Positions 16,171-25,199 of a stretch of DNA of 64,000 nucleotides are shown here, one piece after another. The DNA comes from JALRHH01 sp964590315 (GTDB taxonomy: Bacteria; Patescibacteriota; Saccharimonadia; Saccharimonadales; JALRHH01), in assembly GCA_964590315.1 (NCBI GenBank), contig CAZPVS010000004.1:5348-69347 (forward strand), read 5' to 3'. The translations under genes and the position numbers were made by a program. The notes under the pieces are model-generated. The model worked only from the letters and a program-made list of their open reading frames with translations, was not told where the DNA came from and did not search any database. The first letter of the stretch is position 1; every line of letters begins with the position of its first letter.

Positions 16171-16878
16171 CTAGACCAAAGATAACTGCTGGCTTGGCGA
16201 GAGTGTTGCTGCGAGCCCTGCAAGTGAATTATGACGAGAAACATGTAGTGGGGTATCCATATTTTTGAGCAAGGAATCAGCAACGAATATACCCGCTCCG
16301 GCAGATGGAGACATGCTGGGCAGTGCTTGTCGAGCAGTGCCAAACAGTGCCTTCCCTCGTCGATACATATCAGCACTCAGGTCTGGTTGATTACCGTATA
16401 TCCCAGCAACCAAACTGCGATGGCTTCGGTGTGCTCCTAACACTACTCTGTGTGTTTTGTCCGATGCGGGAGTTGCTTCTATGAACGAATAGCCGAGCGT
16501 TGCAAAAGCTGCCTCGATACTCTGGCGATGCGCCATGACGGGCTCATACTTCCCACTCAGGTGCACCTCAAGTTCACAATCATATTGTTTTGCTAATACA
16601 TTCAAACGGTGAGCAGTGTCCTGCAACATCGCACTCACCGACACTGGCTCAAGCTCTAATACGGGCAGTGCTTGGAGTTGCACACTGAGTAAATAACTGT
16701 CCACTAGTCGAAGTGCCATATCTGCGGTATAGCTGATAGACCGCAGTGCATGAGGTTCCGTAACCTCAGTTGCGAACTCTGCTTCACGGGCAATTTGTAA
16801 GAGGGGCATTTTCAACTGCTCTGCGAGCGCTCTGAGAAGGCGCTCCTGTGCTGACTGGTTGTATGCGTTTGACCCCAA
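16171..16878 (-). CDS. Histidine-kinase-like protein lacking the phosphoacceptor His
   Basis: 235 aa with a dimerisation-helix-like N-terminus, where RALAEQLKMPLLQIAREAEF aligns with the H-box pattern SHELRTPLxxI but has Glu at the His position. The middle (EPVSVSAMLQDTAHRLNVLAKQYDCELEVHL) resembles the start of a HATPase domain; the N-box Asn is not evident, and a partial G-box remains near the end (SAGAGIFVADSLLKNM). No membrane or sensor region. Upstream in-frame TAG forces the TTG start at 16878 (or an internal Met). Together with the following receiver it looks like a two-component pair turned into a protein-interaction module. Confidence 0.65.
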   Translation of the reverse strand: MGSNAYNQSAQERLLRALAEQLKMPLLQIAREAEFATEVTEPHALRSISYTADMALRLVDSYLLSVQLQALPVLELEPVSVSAMLQDTAHRLNVLAKQYDCELEVHLSGKYEPVMAHRQSIEAAFATLGYSFIEATPASDKTHRVVLGAHRSHRSLVAGIYGNQPDLSADMYRRGKALFGTARQALPSMSPSAGAGIFVADSLLKNMDTPLHVSRHNSLAGLAATLSPSQQLSLV

Positions 16879-17011
16879 GCTTCTCTACCCTGTTGTTACC
16901 CTAAAACTTGTATACATTGTACACCCACCGAGAGTAAAAATACCACCATATAAATGCATCACTGTGCAAAATTATTGTATAGCTTAACCGTAAGCGATTT
17001 CTAGAAGACCA

Positions 17012-17749
17012 TTATGGGACGAACGTAAAGTTGGCCATGACAATCGCGTCAAAGTCTTTCACGAACTGCGCTGACTCCGTAGAAATGCTAATAGTCTTAT
17101 CGCGAAGCGGGAACATTACCATAACTACCTGCTGACCTTTATTAATCTCACCTTCGATCCGTGAGCCAACCACGGACTCTGGTAATTTCGGTGCTCGGTA
17201 TGGACTGATTCGGATGGCTCCGGATTTGGTCTTACTCTCAAATTCTTTAAGTTCATCAGCGTATGAGCGGTTAGAGACCTTTATGCGAAGCGCAAAGTCG
17301 GTTCCCGATTCGAGGCCTGGTACATAACTAGGATGAAAATACCCCTCGACGGGCTCTTCATTACTATCATTCTCGGTAACAAAAGCGCTCCATGTCTTAG
17401 GGTACTGTACGACGACACTACCAAAGGCTTGTGGACCCTTGTATGTTCGTAATGGGTTCTTCTCTTTCTCTACAAACTCTGCATCCTTTGCAGTCGCAGT
17501 CTCTTGCTCAGCTATAGCAACTGCTTGAGCAATCTTCGGCTCAACATTATTCTTGTAATCCTGCATGCCCATGAATGCCCATACGCCAAATCCAAGGGCC
17601 GCTAGCAGAAATATCAGTGTCAAAATGAATGGTATAAGCAATATATTCATGCCCTTTTTTGGGGCCTGTATCGGCATACCGCCATAAGTTGGCACAGGTG
17701 CCTGTGGCACTTGCCCATATTTTGGTACGAAAGGATCTTGTGGATTCAT
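17012..17749 (-). CDS. Membrane-anchored hypothetical protein
   Basis: 245 aa. A Pro/Gln/Tyr-rich cytoplasmic N-terminus (residues 1-32), a single strong membrane helix (about 36-60) and a soluble outside domain of about 180 residues. The pattern KGPQAFGSVVVQYPKTWSAFV and the final FDAIVMANFTFVP resemble PsbP-like or lipoprotein-type beta folds seen in other CPR surface proteins, but I cannot name a family. Encoded alone upstream of the membrane-bound methyltransferase gene region. Confidence 0.65.
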   Translation of the reverse strand: MNPQDPFVPKYGQVPQAPVPTYGGMPIQAPKKGMNILLIPFILTLIFLLAALGFGVWAFMGMQDYKNNVEPKIAQAVAIAEQETATAKDAEFVEKEKNPLRTYKGPQAFGSVVVQYPKTWSAFVTENDSNEEPVEGYFHPSYVPGLESGTDFALRIKVSNRSYADELKEFESKTKSGAIRISPYRAPKLPESVVGSRIEGEINKGQQVVMVMFPLRDKTISISTESAQFVKDFDAIVMANFTFVP

Positions 17750-17795
17750 TTATGCTTATGGTAACTGAAGTATGGCAAGCCTGCAAGAGTCTCGA

Positions 17796-18287
17796 CTAAC
17801 GATATCGGTATAAGAATACACCCTTGCGTGTCTCTGCAGGCGTACGCGACGGAATTTCAAATGCAAAACTCACCAAATTGACATTCTTGCCAGTATATTC
17901 TTGAACAATCTTTTTATCCAGCTTTTCCATATATTTAGGTAATAAGAATACGAATATACCCTGCGCTGGGGGCAGGCGCGTCGTCCAAAAGTTACCCCAT
18001 ACCACCTGGACCTGTCCCTTATGCCGGCGAGTTCGAATCCAGGCAACGAGCGCAAGAAGCGGATTTATCTCATACCCCGTTGCACGCAATCCCCTGTTTG
18101 CCGCCGCTATCAGCACCCGCCCATCACCGCATCCCAGCTCGAGCAAGTGCTCCCCTGGTTTCAGATGCGCCAGATCAAGCGCGGTTGTCACCTGTGGCGA
18201 CAATGTTGGGAGATACGGTGCGCCAAAAAGGATTACAAACCCAAAACACAAGATGAGTGCGATCAGGATAATCCCTAGTATTTCCAT
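17796..18287 (-). CDS. Membrane-anchored class I SAM methyltransferase
   Basis: 163 aa. An N-terminal membrane helix (residues 4-23) is followed by motif I, HLLELGCGDGRVLIAAA (about 47-63), and the acidic GYEINP of motif II; the rest matches a small Rossmann-fold methyltransferase. Substrate unknown; the anchor suggests a lipid or membrane-associated target. An AAGG site precedes ATG 18287, 8 nt after the xseB stop, so it is the last gene of the flippase-xseA-xseB unit. Confidence 0.8.
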   Translation of the reverse strand: MEILGIILIALILCFGFVILFGAPYLPTLSPQVTTALDLAHLKPGEHLLELGCGDGRVLIAAANRGLRATGYEINPLLALVAWIRTRRHKGQVQVVWGNFWTTRLPPAQGIFVFLLPKYMEKLDKKIVQEYTGKNVNLVSFAFEIPSRTPAETRKGVFLYRYR

Positions 18288-18295
18288 ACAATACC

Positions 18296-18493
18296 TTAGG
18301 GTTCGAGTTCTGCTTTGATTTTCTGAACCTTGTTTTCCGCTTGCCTGAGGTAGCGCTCGAGGAGTTTGGTGATAGCTATGCCGCGTTCATATAACTGAAC
18401 TGCTTCGTCAAGTGCAACTTCTTCTGATTGCAATCGACTAAGTATTTGATCAAGTTCACTGCTGAGTTCGTGGTAGTTAATCGTGTCTGTCAT
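18296..18493 (-). CDS. xseB: Exodeoxyribonuclease VII small subunit
   Basis: 65 aa. The pattern YHELSSELDQILSRLQ, then EEVALDEAVQLYERGI and the final helix is typical of XseB, which binds the large subunit in multiple copies. It starts 4 nt after the xseA stop. Confidence 0.93.
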   Translation of the reverse strand: MTDTINYHELSSELDQILSRLQSEEVALDEAVQLYERGIAITKLLERYLRQAENKVQKIKAELEP

Positions 18494-18497
18494 AGCT

Positions 18498-19619
18498 TTA
18501 TTGTACCTTCTTAACTGTTGATTCTATACTGCCGTCTCTTAACTGAATATGTAGCGATTGACCGACCGCCACTTGCGAAGTACTGCGAATGACTGCGTGT
18601 GTATCTGATCGAATAATCGCATAGCCCCGTTGTAGTGCCGACTCAGGGCTTAAGGCCGTGAGCAAATGCTGGGAGACCGCCAGCCGCTGACGTGCATTTC
18701 GGAAAACTGCTGCAGTAGTATCATGCAGTGCGCGGCCGCGTTCTGCTAAGGATCGCTTCTTTTCCTTCACCTGTCCTGATAGTAATTCACCTAAATGCGT
18801 TTTCTGGCGAACGAGCGTCATGAGCACGTGTTGCCTATCAGGAGTCAGTAGTTCGGCTGCGTTACTTGGGGTACTAGCCCGTTGATCCGCAGCGAGTTCT
18901 GCTAAGCTAACATCGACTTCATGTCCGATGGCGACAATCGTCGGTATACGGCTACCCGCTACCGCCCGTGTTACTTGTTCCGTACTGAATGCAGCGAGAT
19001 CCTCGGTACTTCCGCCTCCACGTGTCACAACCAATACATCTACGGGATGTGCATGAGTGTTGAAGTATTCAAGTGCTGCTACAATTTGAGCCGGTGCCGC
19101 TTCACCCTGCACCTGCACATCCACAAGTTGTATTTCCATACCACCCCACCGGGCATTTAAAATTTTAATGAAATCCTGATACGCGGCTGATTCTGAGGAA
19201 GCAACCAGACCAATACGCCTTGGCGGATATGGCAATGGTCGTTTTCTGGACGCTTCAAAAAGGCCCTCCGCGGCCAACTTTGCTTGCAGCAAGGCCGCAG
19301 CCTTTTTCAGTGAACCCTCACCCACTGGTTGCATGTTTTGTACATTCACACTGAATCCAAATAAGTTGTGCAGCCGTGGCATTCCCCGAACCTGTAACAT
19401 TAACCCGTCTTCGAGCGGGCCAGGTAGCTGGTGAACAGTGCCGAAAAACTTCACACTACTGTGATCATCCTTTAGATCAAAATACACCCACTTGTTTTTA
19501 CTTACCCGAAAGTTAGCCAACTCACCCACGATAGTCACCGATGGATATGCATATTCCAATGTCTGATTAAGTACTGCGACAAAGTCTGAAACCGATAGTA
19601 CGAAATCGCTGTTATCCAT
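18498..19619 (-). CDS. xseA: Exodeoxyribonuclease VII large subunit
   Basis: About 373 aa from ATG 19619 (MDNSDFVLSVSDF), which overlaps the end of the upstream flippase-like gene by 8 nt; a longer frame exists but has no support. The N-terminal OB fold (VTIVGELANFR, WVYFDLKDDHSSVKFFGT) is followed by the catalytic domain with PPRRIGLVASSESAA, VLVVTRGGGSTEDL and AIGHEVDVSLAELAADQRASTPS. With XseB it degrades single-stranded DNA from both ends. Slightly shorter than the E. coli protein (456 aa), mostly in the coiled coil. Confidence 0.94.
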   Translation of the reverse strand: MDNSDFVLSVSDFVAVLNQTLEYAYPSVTIVGELANFRVSKNKWVYFDLKDDHSSVKFFGTVHQLPGPLEDGLMLQVRGMPRLHNLFGFSVNVQNMQPVGEGSLKKAAALLQAKLAAEGLFEASRKRPLPYPPRRIGLVASSESAAYQDFIKILNARWGGMEIQLVDVQVQGEAAPAQIVAALEYFNTHAHPVDVLVVTRGGGSTEDLAAFSTEQVTRAVAGSRIPTIVAIGHEVDVSLAELAADQRASTPSNAAELLTPDRQHVLMTLVRQKTHLGELLSGQVKEKKRSLAERGRALHDTTAAVFRNARQRLAVSQHLLTALSPESALQRGYAIIRSDTHAVIRSTSQVAVGQSLHIQLRDGSIESTVKKVQ

Positions 19620-20658
19620 CCTGCGAGACCGGTTTAGCATGGAGCGCCCGGTAGTAGAAGTAAGCACCCTGCGGCAAGGCAACTCCCATATTCAAAATGC
19701 GATACATAATAGTAACCGGCAAACTAACACTTGCGGGTACACCGGCTGCAACGAGTACACCAGTCATCAACGCTTCGTAGATACCAATACCGCCAGGCAA
19801 AACTGATACGATACCCGCAAAGTTAGCAATGGCATAGGCAATAATAATTGCACCTGGATTAACGAGCTGACCAAACGCCAAATAGACCGCATAGATTGAT
19901 GCAATCTCAAAAAAACTGAACATCAATGCATACATGAGCGGCCGTTTCAGCTGGTACAGATTGCTCCGCAATTGTTGGTAATTTTCGTGCAGTTCAATAA
20001 AAGCATTCTGCGCCCGGCCAACATTAATTGTCTCAGGGTTGTTCGGACGGACAATATGAATAAATCGATTAATGACCCGTGTTAGGAAAGTGAAGAACGC
20101 ATTAATCCTCCCCTTGTGTCCAATAATATACGCCAGCAATGATGTCCCCACGATCAAGAGTGTCATAAGTGATCCGGCAGCTAATATGGTCAGATTATTG
20201 ACATCCCCATGCAGCGCTAGCAGGAATACGCCTAATACCAAGAGTATCTGGAACGAGATGAAGATAAGAATAAATCGCATCATCTGGACCAATGTAGCTT
20301 TTGCGGTGGATATTTTCTCCTCTCGCAAGCGAATGGGCAGATAGGAGAAACCGCTGACACCGCCACTTGGAAAAACCGTATTAATAAAATTCAATTCAAG
20401 CGTCAAGCGATACATCGACTTCGTTCGGAACCGTTCGCCAAGTACACGGAATATGCCCTGATACAATCGCCCCTGGCTGTAGTAACTCGCAACGTGAAGC
20501 GGAAGTAACATCAACAGTGCCCACGTATTGACCCGTCCGAGATTACGGAACGTTTCAAATATCTGTTCACGCAAGACATACGCGAGCCCTAATAACGCGA
20601 GAATCGTTATCCAAGTGAATATCATACGGGTATGCCCGCGTTTCTGATGTTCGGTCAT
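19612..20658 (-). CDS. Flippase-like (UPF0104/LPG-synthase TM domain) membrane protein
   Basis: 348 aa with about eight membrane helices. The motif INTVFPSGGVSGFSYLP and the late FAGIVSVLPGGIGIYEALMTG are the hallmarks of the lysylphosphatidylglycerol synthetase transmembrane region (flippase-like domain) seen in MprF and many stand-alone proteins. No synthetase domain is attached, so lipid or glycolipid translocation is inferred rather than lysyl transfer. A TTGCGT-N17-GATAAT promoter ends 8 nt before ATG 20658, in a 28-nt gap shared with the divergent methyltransferase gene. Confidence 0.85.
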   Translation of the reverse strand: MTEHQKRGHTRMIFTWITILALLGLAYVLREQIFETFRNLGRVNTWALLMLLPLHVASYYSQGRLYQGIFRVLGERFRTKSMYRLTLELNFINTVFPSGGVSGFSYLPIRLREEKISTAKATLVQMMRFILIFISFQILLVLGVFLLALHGDVNNLTILAAGSLMTLLIVGTSLLAYIIGHKGRINAFFTFLTRVINRFIHIVRPNNPETINVGRAQNAFIELHENYQQLRSNLYQLKRPLMYALMFSFFEIASIYAVYLAFGQLVNPGAIIIAYAIANFAGIVSVLPGGIGIYEALMTGVLVAAGVPASVSLPVTIMYRILNMGVALPQGAYFYYRALHAKPVSQDG

Positions 20659-20666
20659 TATGACTA

Positions 20667-20695
20667 ATTATCTTATACTAATACTAATGACGCAA
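20667..20695 (-). promoter_or_regulatory. Promoter of the flippase-like gene
   Basis: TTGCGT (20690-20695), 17-nt spacer, GATAAT (20667-20672) on the minus strand; ATG 20658 after 8 nt. The -35 lies over the start codon of the divergent gene. Confidence 0.5.
20674..20679 (+). promoter_or_regulatory. -10 box of the methyltransferase gene, leaderless type
   Basis: TATACT ends 7 nt before ATG 20687; -35 sequence is poor. It overlaps the spacer of the opposing promoter. Confidence 0.45.
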
Positions 20696-21880
20696 TCAAT
20701 TCTTATTCTCGGCCGCCAGCCCGCCCTTGGTTTAGCAGAGGCGGAAAGTTTGTTTGGCGCGGACCGTATCGTACCGCTTGGCAATCACGCACTACACGTT
20801 GGCCTTCCAGCCTCATCCATTCCCTTCCACACGCTCGGTGGGTCTACGCGACTTGCACGTCCGTTAGCCCGTATCCCCTCTACGGAATGGGCGCCCATAG
20901 AAAAACATCTTGAGTCTGAGCTGCTGCAATATACTGCTGCGCTTCCCGAGGGGAAAATACGGCTCGGTATCAGCACATATGGGCTTACCGTACATGTGCG
21001 ACGGCTTAATGCAACGGGACTGCAGCTTAAGAAAGTAATTAAAAACAGTGGTCGCTCAGTCCGCATCGTACCTAATAAAGAAGTCGAGCTTAATGCCGGC
21101 CAGGTACTACACAACCAGCTCACTGGTCCGACCGGCATCGAGCTGCTTCTCATAAAAGATGGTGACCACACCGTTGTTGCCCAGACACTCGTTATTCAGG
21201 ATATCGAGGCGTATGCTGCCCGTGATCAAGCGCGCCCCGCACGAGATGCTCGTGTCGGTATGCTCCCACCCAAGCTTGCCCAGATTATCCTCAACATGGC
21301 AATTGCTGCCTTACCACAGCCAAGCGATGAATATAACTATCGAATTCTTGATCCGTTCTGTGGTACGGGAGTTATCCTCCAGGAAGCAATGCTTATGCAT
21401 TACCGTGTCTACGGCACCGACCTAGAGCCACGTATGATTGACTACAGCCAGCAGAATCTTGCATGGCTTGAGAGAGGGCTCCATATGCCGACACATCTAT
21501 ACCAACTCGCCGTTGGCGATGCGACAACCATCACCTGGAATCCCCCTGTTGACACCATCGCGTGTGAAACGTATTTAGGTCGTCCCTTCTCATCCGAACC
21601 GTCCTCTGATGTCCTGCGGGAAGTTATGCAGGATGCTGACACCATCCACCGCAAATTTCTCCGCAATGTTGCTTCCCAGACCAAGCCCGGCTTCCGTCTA
21701 TGCATCGCCGTTCCGGCATGGTGCACGAAGAGTGGCTTTAAGCACCTGAAAACCCTTGATTCTCTCGAGGAATTAGGCTATAATCGTATAAGTTTTGTCC
21801 ACGTGGACACGCGGGATCTCATCTACCACCGTGAAAATCAGGTGGTTGGCCGCGAATTAGTAGTATTAACGAGAACGTAA
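20687..21880 (+). CDS. Trm11/TrmG10-like SAM-dependent methyltransferase
   Basis: About 397 aa from ATG 20687 (MTQSILILGRQPALG); a shorter distance to the -10 box supports this over the ATG at 20660. The N-terminal half resembles a THUMP-type RNA-binding part. The C-terminal half has ARVGMLPPKLAQIILNMA and motif I DPFCGTGVILQEA with GTDLEP after it, as in archaeal TrmG10/Trm14 enzymes that modify tRNA guanosine. The usual catalytic DPPY motif is not seen: its position reads ACETYLGRPFS, so the activity may differ. RNA modification is inferred. L27 follows 40 nt downstream. Confidence 0.75.
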   Translation: MTQSILILGRQPALGLAEAESLFGADRIVPLGNHALHVGLPASSIPFHTLGGSTRLARPLARIPSTEWAPIEKHLESELLQYTAALPEGKIRLGISTYGLTVHVRRLNATGLQLKKVIKNSGRSVRIVPNKEVELNAGQVLHNQLTGPTGIELLLIKDGDHTVVAQTLVIQDIEAYAARDQARPARDARVGMLPPKLAQIILNMAIAALPQPSDEYNYRILDPFCGTGVILQEAMLMHYRVYGTDLEPRMIDYSQQNLAWLERGLHMPTHLYQLAVGDATTITWNPPVDTIACETYLGRPFSSEPSSDVLREVMQDADTIHRKFLRNVASQTKPGFRLCIAVPAWCTKSGFKHLKTLDSLEELGYNRISFVHVDTRDLIYHRENQVVGRELVVLTRT

Positions 21881-21920
21881 ATTAACAATTTTCATTGCAG
21901 AGTGAAAATTAGGAGCAATT

Positions 21921-22193
21921 ATGTCAAAAGTTAAAGCAGGTGGTTCAAGTAAAAACGTCCACGACAGTCCGGGACAGCGACTTGGCGTCAAAGTTTTTGG
22001 TGGCCAAAAAGTAAACGCTGGTCAAGTTATCGTTCGGCAAACAGGCCTCACGAAGCGGGCTGGTACTGGCGCCTTTGTCAGCCGCAACTACACTATCCAC
22101 GCGGCCAAAGATGGCATCGTGAAGTATGCGAGCCGTCGCGTCCGTCTCTTCACCGGTAAAACCGTACAACGAACAGAAGTCACCGTCGAATAA
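21921..22193 (+). CDS. rpmA: 50S ribosomal protein L27
   Basis: 90 aa. The pattern SSKNVHDSPGQRLGVKVFGG and then VIVRQTGLTKRAG matches L27, which lies near the peptidyl transferase centre. The N-terminus lacks the long cleavable extension known from Firmicutes. AGGAG (21911-21915) precedes the ATG. L21, the usual partner, is not in the window. A strong terminator follows. Confidence 0.95.
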   Translation: MSKVKAGGSSKNVHDSPGQRLGVKVFGGQKVNAGQVIVRQTGLTKRAGTGAFVSRNYTIHAAKDGIVKYASRRVRLFTGKTVQRTEVTVE

Positions 22194-22213
22194 TCGTTAG
22201 CACGGTTATACAT

Positions 22214-22245
22214 AAAACCGCCCTTGTAGGCGGTTTTATTATTTT
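22214..22245. terminator. Rho-independent terminator after rpmA
   Basis: AAAACCGCC (22214-22222), loop CTTGTA, GGCGGTTTT (22229-22237), then ATTATTTTT. Also able to act for the convergent minus-strand gene ending at 22239. Confidence 0.9.
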
Positions 22246-23492
22246 TGTCGCATGATATCGTAAGTAATATGTGGCATAATGCTAATCTTCTGTCTTAAGT
22301 GCGAGCCAAGCTTACCGTGCTTCTCGACTTCTGCAACACTCACTTCCATACAGCGCAGATAAGCTGGTCCGGCATTACCCGCATGTCGATCCGCAAAAAG
22401 CTCAGCGATTGCCCGCTTACGACCATCATCTAAACGCTCATTCCAGTGACCTCCACTGAATATGGCCGCTGCTGATTCGGCGACGTCCTCGCGAGCGTTA
22501 ACTCGTCCGTAATGTGACGGATTCAGAATATCACCAGTAAATTCCGAACCTTTGTTTATTAAGAAACCGAATTCACTACGCTCAAGTTTCCAGCCAAACT
22601 TCTCGCTTGGAAGTTCTTTTTTCGTACCAATCAGCCGGTTTTCGACGACGTGTGTTAATTCATGAAACAATGTAACCTCGATATCATTACCACTCACCAC
22701 CCCATCAGGTTTACTCAGCCCGTCTTCTGGCGACTCAGCATGCAGAAGTAATTCCTCATTGAGACTAATTGCGCCTCCGCCGGTGGCCGAAGCATTGGCA
22801 TAGCCTGCACCAACCTCATCTGCGCCCACTGGTATATGCTTCCAGGCGGCTGCATCTTTACTGAATATTCCGATTGCCTGTACATCTTCTGTGGACGCGC
22901 CACCCGTAAGATCATCCATTTCACGGAGGGCGTTCAGCATCTTGGATAATTGTCGACCTCCTAGGGTTGTATCAGTAAAATTGAAGATGCGGAAACTGCC
23001 GCCCCGCCCGTTATCCACCGTAAATATCTGGGATAACTTTGTCGCTGATTCAAGAAACGCATTTGGGAAATGGGCGTAGTCCCTATCAAGATAGGGTCGT
23101 ACAGCATTGGTCACAGCTTCAGCAAGCGCATCGTGTCCCTTCTTGGAAATCAATGCCTGTAACTCGGGCTCAGTGTTATCAGTGAGCTCAATCTGCCAAC
23201 GATCTTTATACGAATCGGCCAATCCAATGGAGGCCAGTTCCCTGTCACTTACTCGAACCCTCGCCCAGGCGTGCACGGTGCCATTTTGTTCGTCTATAGG
23301 CACCTCACCTGAGTCAATTTTAGCCGCAACTATGTCTGCAACTTCATCGTGGTTAACAAACGCCTCTTCAACAGGAAGTTGCGCTCGCCCACCGCCAGCA
23401 AGTTCTTCGACACTAAATCCCTGGGTCGCTTCACTTTCTGGTAGTCGCCGGCTGTGCTCTGTATATCCTTGTGAGTGAAAATGTTCTGACAT
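22239..23492 (-). CDS. Putative zincin metallopeptidase (HExxH), unknown family
   Basis: 417 aa, no signal peptide or membrane helix. The segment VTLFHELTHVVENRL (HELTH, residues 277-281) is a zinc-binding HExxH helix, and about 55 residues later NAREDVAES (335-339) offers the third acidic ligand, a spacing and motif seen in gluzincin-type toxins and peptidases with a YGRxNxxEDxAE-like region. The N-terminal 200 residues are not recognised. Its promoter is almost identical to that of the next gene upstream, so both should respond together. An effector or toxin role is a guess based on the catalytic motif and the lack of household neighbours. Confidence 0.65.
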   Translation of the reverse strand: MSEHFHSQGYTEHSRRLPESEATQGFSVEELAGGGRAQLPVEEAFVNHDEVADIVAAKIDSGEVPIDEQNGTVHAWARVRVSDRELASIGLADSYKDRWQIELTDNTEPELQALISKKGHDALAEAVTNAVRPYLDRDYAHFPNAFLESATKLSQIFTVDNGRGGSFRIFNFTDTTLGGRQLSKMLNALREMDDLTGGASTEDVQAIGIFSKDAAAWKHIPVGADEVGAGYANASATGGGAISLNEELLLHAESPEDGLSKPDGVVSGNDIEVTLFHELTHVVENRLIGTKKELPSEKFGWKLERSEFGFLINKGSEFTGDILNPSHYGRVNAREDVAESAAAIFSGGHWNERLDDGRKRAIAELFADRHAGNAGPAYLRCMEVSVAEVEKHGKLGSHLRQKISIMPHITYDIMRQK

Positions 23493-23517
23493 GTTTGTTT
23501 TTGCTTTCTGCTATATA

Positions 23518-23546
23518 TTATTAGCATAAGCATGACCGTTTGTCAA
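23518..23546 (-). promoter_or_regulatory. Promoter of the zincin gene (copy 1 of a duplicated promoter)
   Basis: TTGACA (23541-23546), 17-nt spacer ending in CTTATGC, then TAATAA (23518-23523) on the minus strand. A nearly identical element precedes the gene at 25176. Confidence 0.7.
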
Positions 23547-23664
23547 TAGTGTGTTTATTATCGCTTTTCTTGTAGGGTCTTTGTGTCGGGATATCAGACG
23601 AAGTAAATCTTATCTGGTTCCCGTACGCATTCATTTAGCCACTACTTCTCCTTACCTCGTGCTA

Positions 23665-25176
23665 TCAACTTTCTAATTCAATAATAAAATCATCGAGCGA
23701 CCTTCCGCTGATGTCATTAATGCCAAGTATTTGCAGCTTTGCGATGATTCGTTGCCTCAGGGGAAGATTCATCCCAGCCGTCAAATATACCACTCTCTGC
23801 TCGGGGAGGCCATAGCTTGTCAATAGATCGCGAGAATTCTTCTCGTCACCCCACAGCTCCTTCAGCCTACTTGCCATCTCAGAAACGGCATTGCCCTTGT
23901 ACCTAACATGCTCTGGCACAAATGGCATAAACTCAATCTCCCATCTGTAATCATAGAAAGAGGATTCACCCCCATCAACGATTTGCAATGCCTCGCAATC
24001 AGTAAGGCTTAGCCCTCCTTCAAAACATAACTCGTGCACACCTCCAAGTTGACTGAATTCATCAGGCTGAAGACGTTCGGAGTAATCCGTAACAACATTT
24101 CGTCGAGGGCGTTCTATGGCGCGATCTACGACTCGTTGAGTACCTCGAAGCTGCATCGAGCCATAGGCATCCTCGTTGTATGCGCGCACATCTATTCTAT
24201 CAAGTACCTCTGGACAGAATGAGAACGAGATACCCGACGGCCGCGTTGAAGCATATGTAAACACAACGTCACCTCCGCCCGTCATCATGTCAGTATGTGA
24301 TGAACGGCCACCTTTGTGATAACCCCGTTCCAAGCGTGCTAATGTCGAGTCGATTGAGCCATCAGAAATAATATTTATGGCATTCTCGAGCCGAGCTACT
24401 TGATGAAAAGGACGGATAACTTCACCTGTATATCTCGATGTATATTGTTCGTGCTGGCCAGGAGAAATGAGGCTGATACGTCCTTTTGCGCTCGGATGAA
24501 TCTCGAGCTTTACTGCTGCTTGTTGCTGTTCAATGGTAAGTGGGCCTTCTGGTAACTTATGAAAGTTTCTGTAAGCATCAATTTTCCAGCCAATCATTGA
24601 TTGTTCAACAAGAGATTCATCCCACAAGCCTTGACCAGTCAGCTTTGTTAGTACCGTATCCAGTTGGTTCGCACTAGTCTGCTGATCCAGACCTTCTGGT
24701 AAGCTAAACGTTACAAGCCCATCTAGTGTTTCTGCGTACTCACTATATATGAAGGAGACCGGCATGCCATCAATATCTCTCGTTATTGCACGGTAGTCAG
24801 AGTATGGAAGTGTCCCCTGCCCGACCGACTCAAAAGTAAATTTTAATGCAGACTCAAGGTCTGCATTAGTTGCCTCAAAGTTATCGGCCCAGTTATGTAG
24901 TTTCATGTAAACAGAGATCGGTGCACCGTCATGTGATGCTCGAACAAGTCTCACCTGCCTATCCACTACCTGCTCATTTGTGGTCAGGACAGTTGCCATG
25001 GGATATAGAGACTCGATACCAACTGGCTGTGTGTCGAGCTCGCATAGGGCCAATCCAATGATCTCATTAGATTGAATGCTATGTACTAGTTCCTGATCGT
25101 TGCGGTACACCATTTCAGAAGCTTGTTCATGTCCGTAATCTGATTGAGATATATGGTTGATTAATACTTCGGTCAT
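23665..25176 (-). CDS. Large hypothetical protein, possibly ADP-ribosyltransferase-like
   Basis: Not assigned. 503 aa, soluble. Residues about 258-309 (HQVARLENAINIISDG, then LARLERGYHKGG, then DMMTGGGDVVFTYAS) have the arrangement His, helix with -IL-x-G-, Arg/Gly loop and GGGD-V-F strand that I associate with ADP-ribosyltransferase-like folds in toxins; this is pattern resemblance only. The first 230 residues look alpha/beta and have no known motif. The leader is 23 nt. It shares its promoter type with the zincin gene downstream, so the two form a co-controlled pair. Confidence 0.5.
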   Translation of the reverse strand: MTEVLINHISQSDYGHEQASEMVYRNDQELVHSIQSNEIIGLALCELDTQPVGIESLYPMATVLTTNEQVVDRQVRLVRASHDGAPISVYMKLHNWADNFEATNADLESALKFTFESVGQGTLPYSDYRAITRDIDGMPVSFIYSEYAETLDGLVTFSLPEGLDQQTSANQLDTVLTKLTGQGLWDESLVEQSMIGWKIDAYRNFHKLPEGPLTIEQQQAAVKLEIHPSAKGRISLISPGQHEQYTSRYTGEVIRPFHQVARLENAINIISDGSIDSTLARLERGYHKGGRSSHTDMMTGGGDVVFTYASTRPSGISFSFCPEVLDRIDVRAYNEDAYGSMQLRGTQRVVDRAIERPRRNVVTDYSERLQPDEFSQLGGVHELCFEGGLSLTDCEALQIVDGGESSFYDYRWEIEFMPFVPEHVRYKGNAVSEMASRLKELWGDEKNSRDLLTSYGLPEQRVVYLTAGMNLPLRQRIIAKLQILGINDISGRSLDDFIIELES

Positions 25177-25199
25177 AGATGTTGCTATTTACTAGTATA

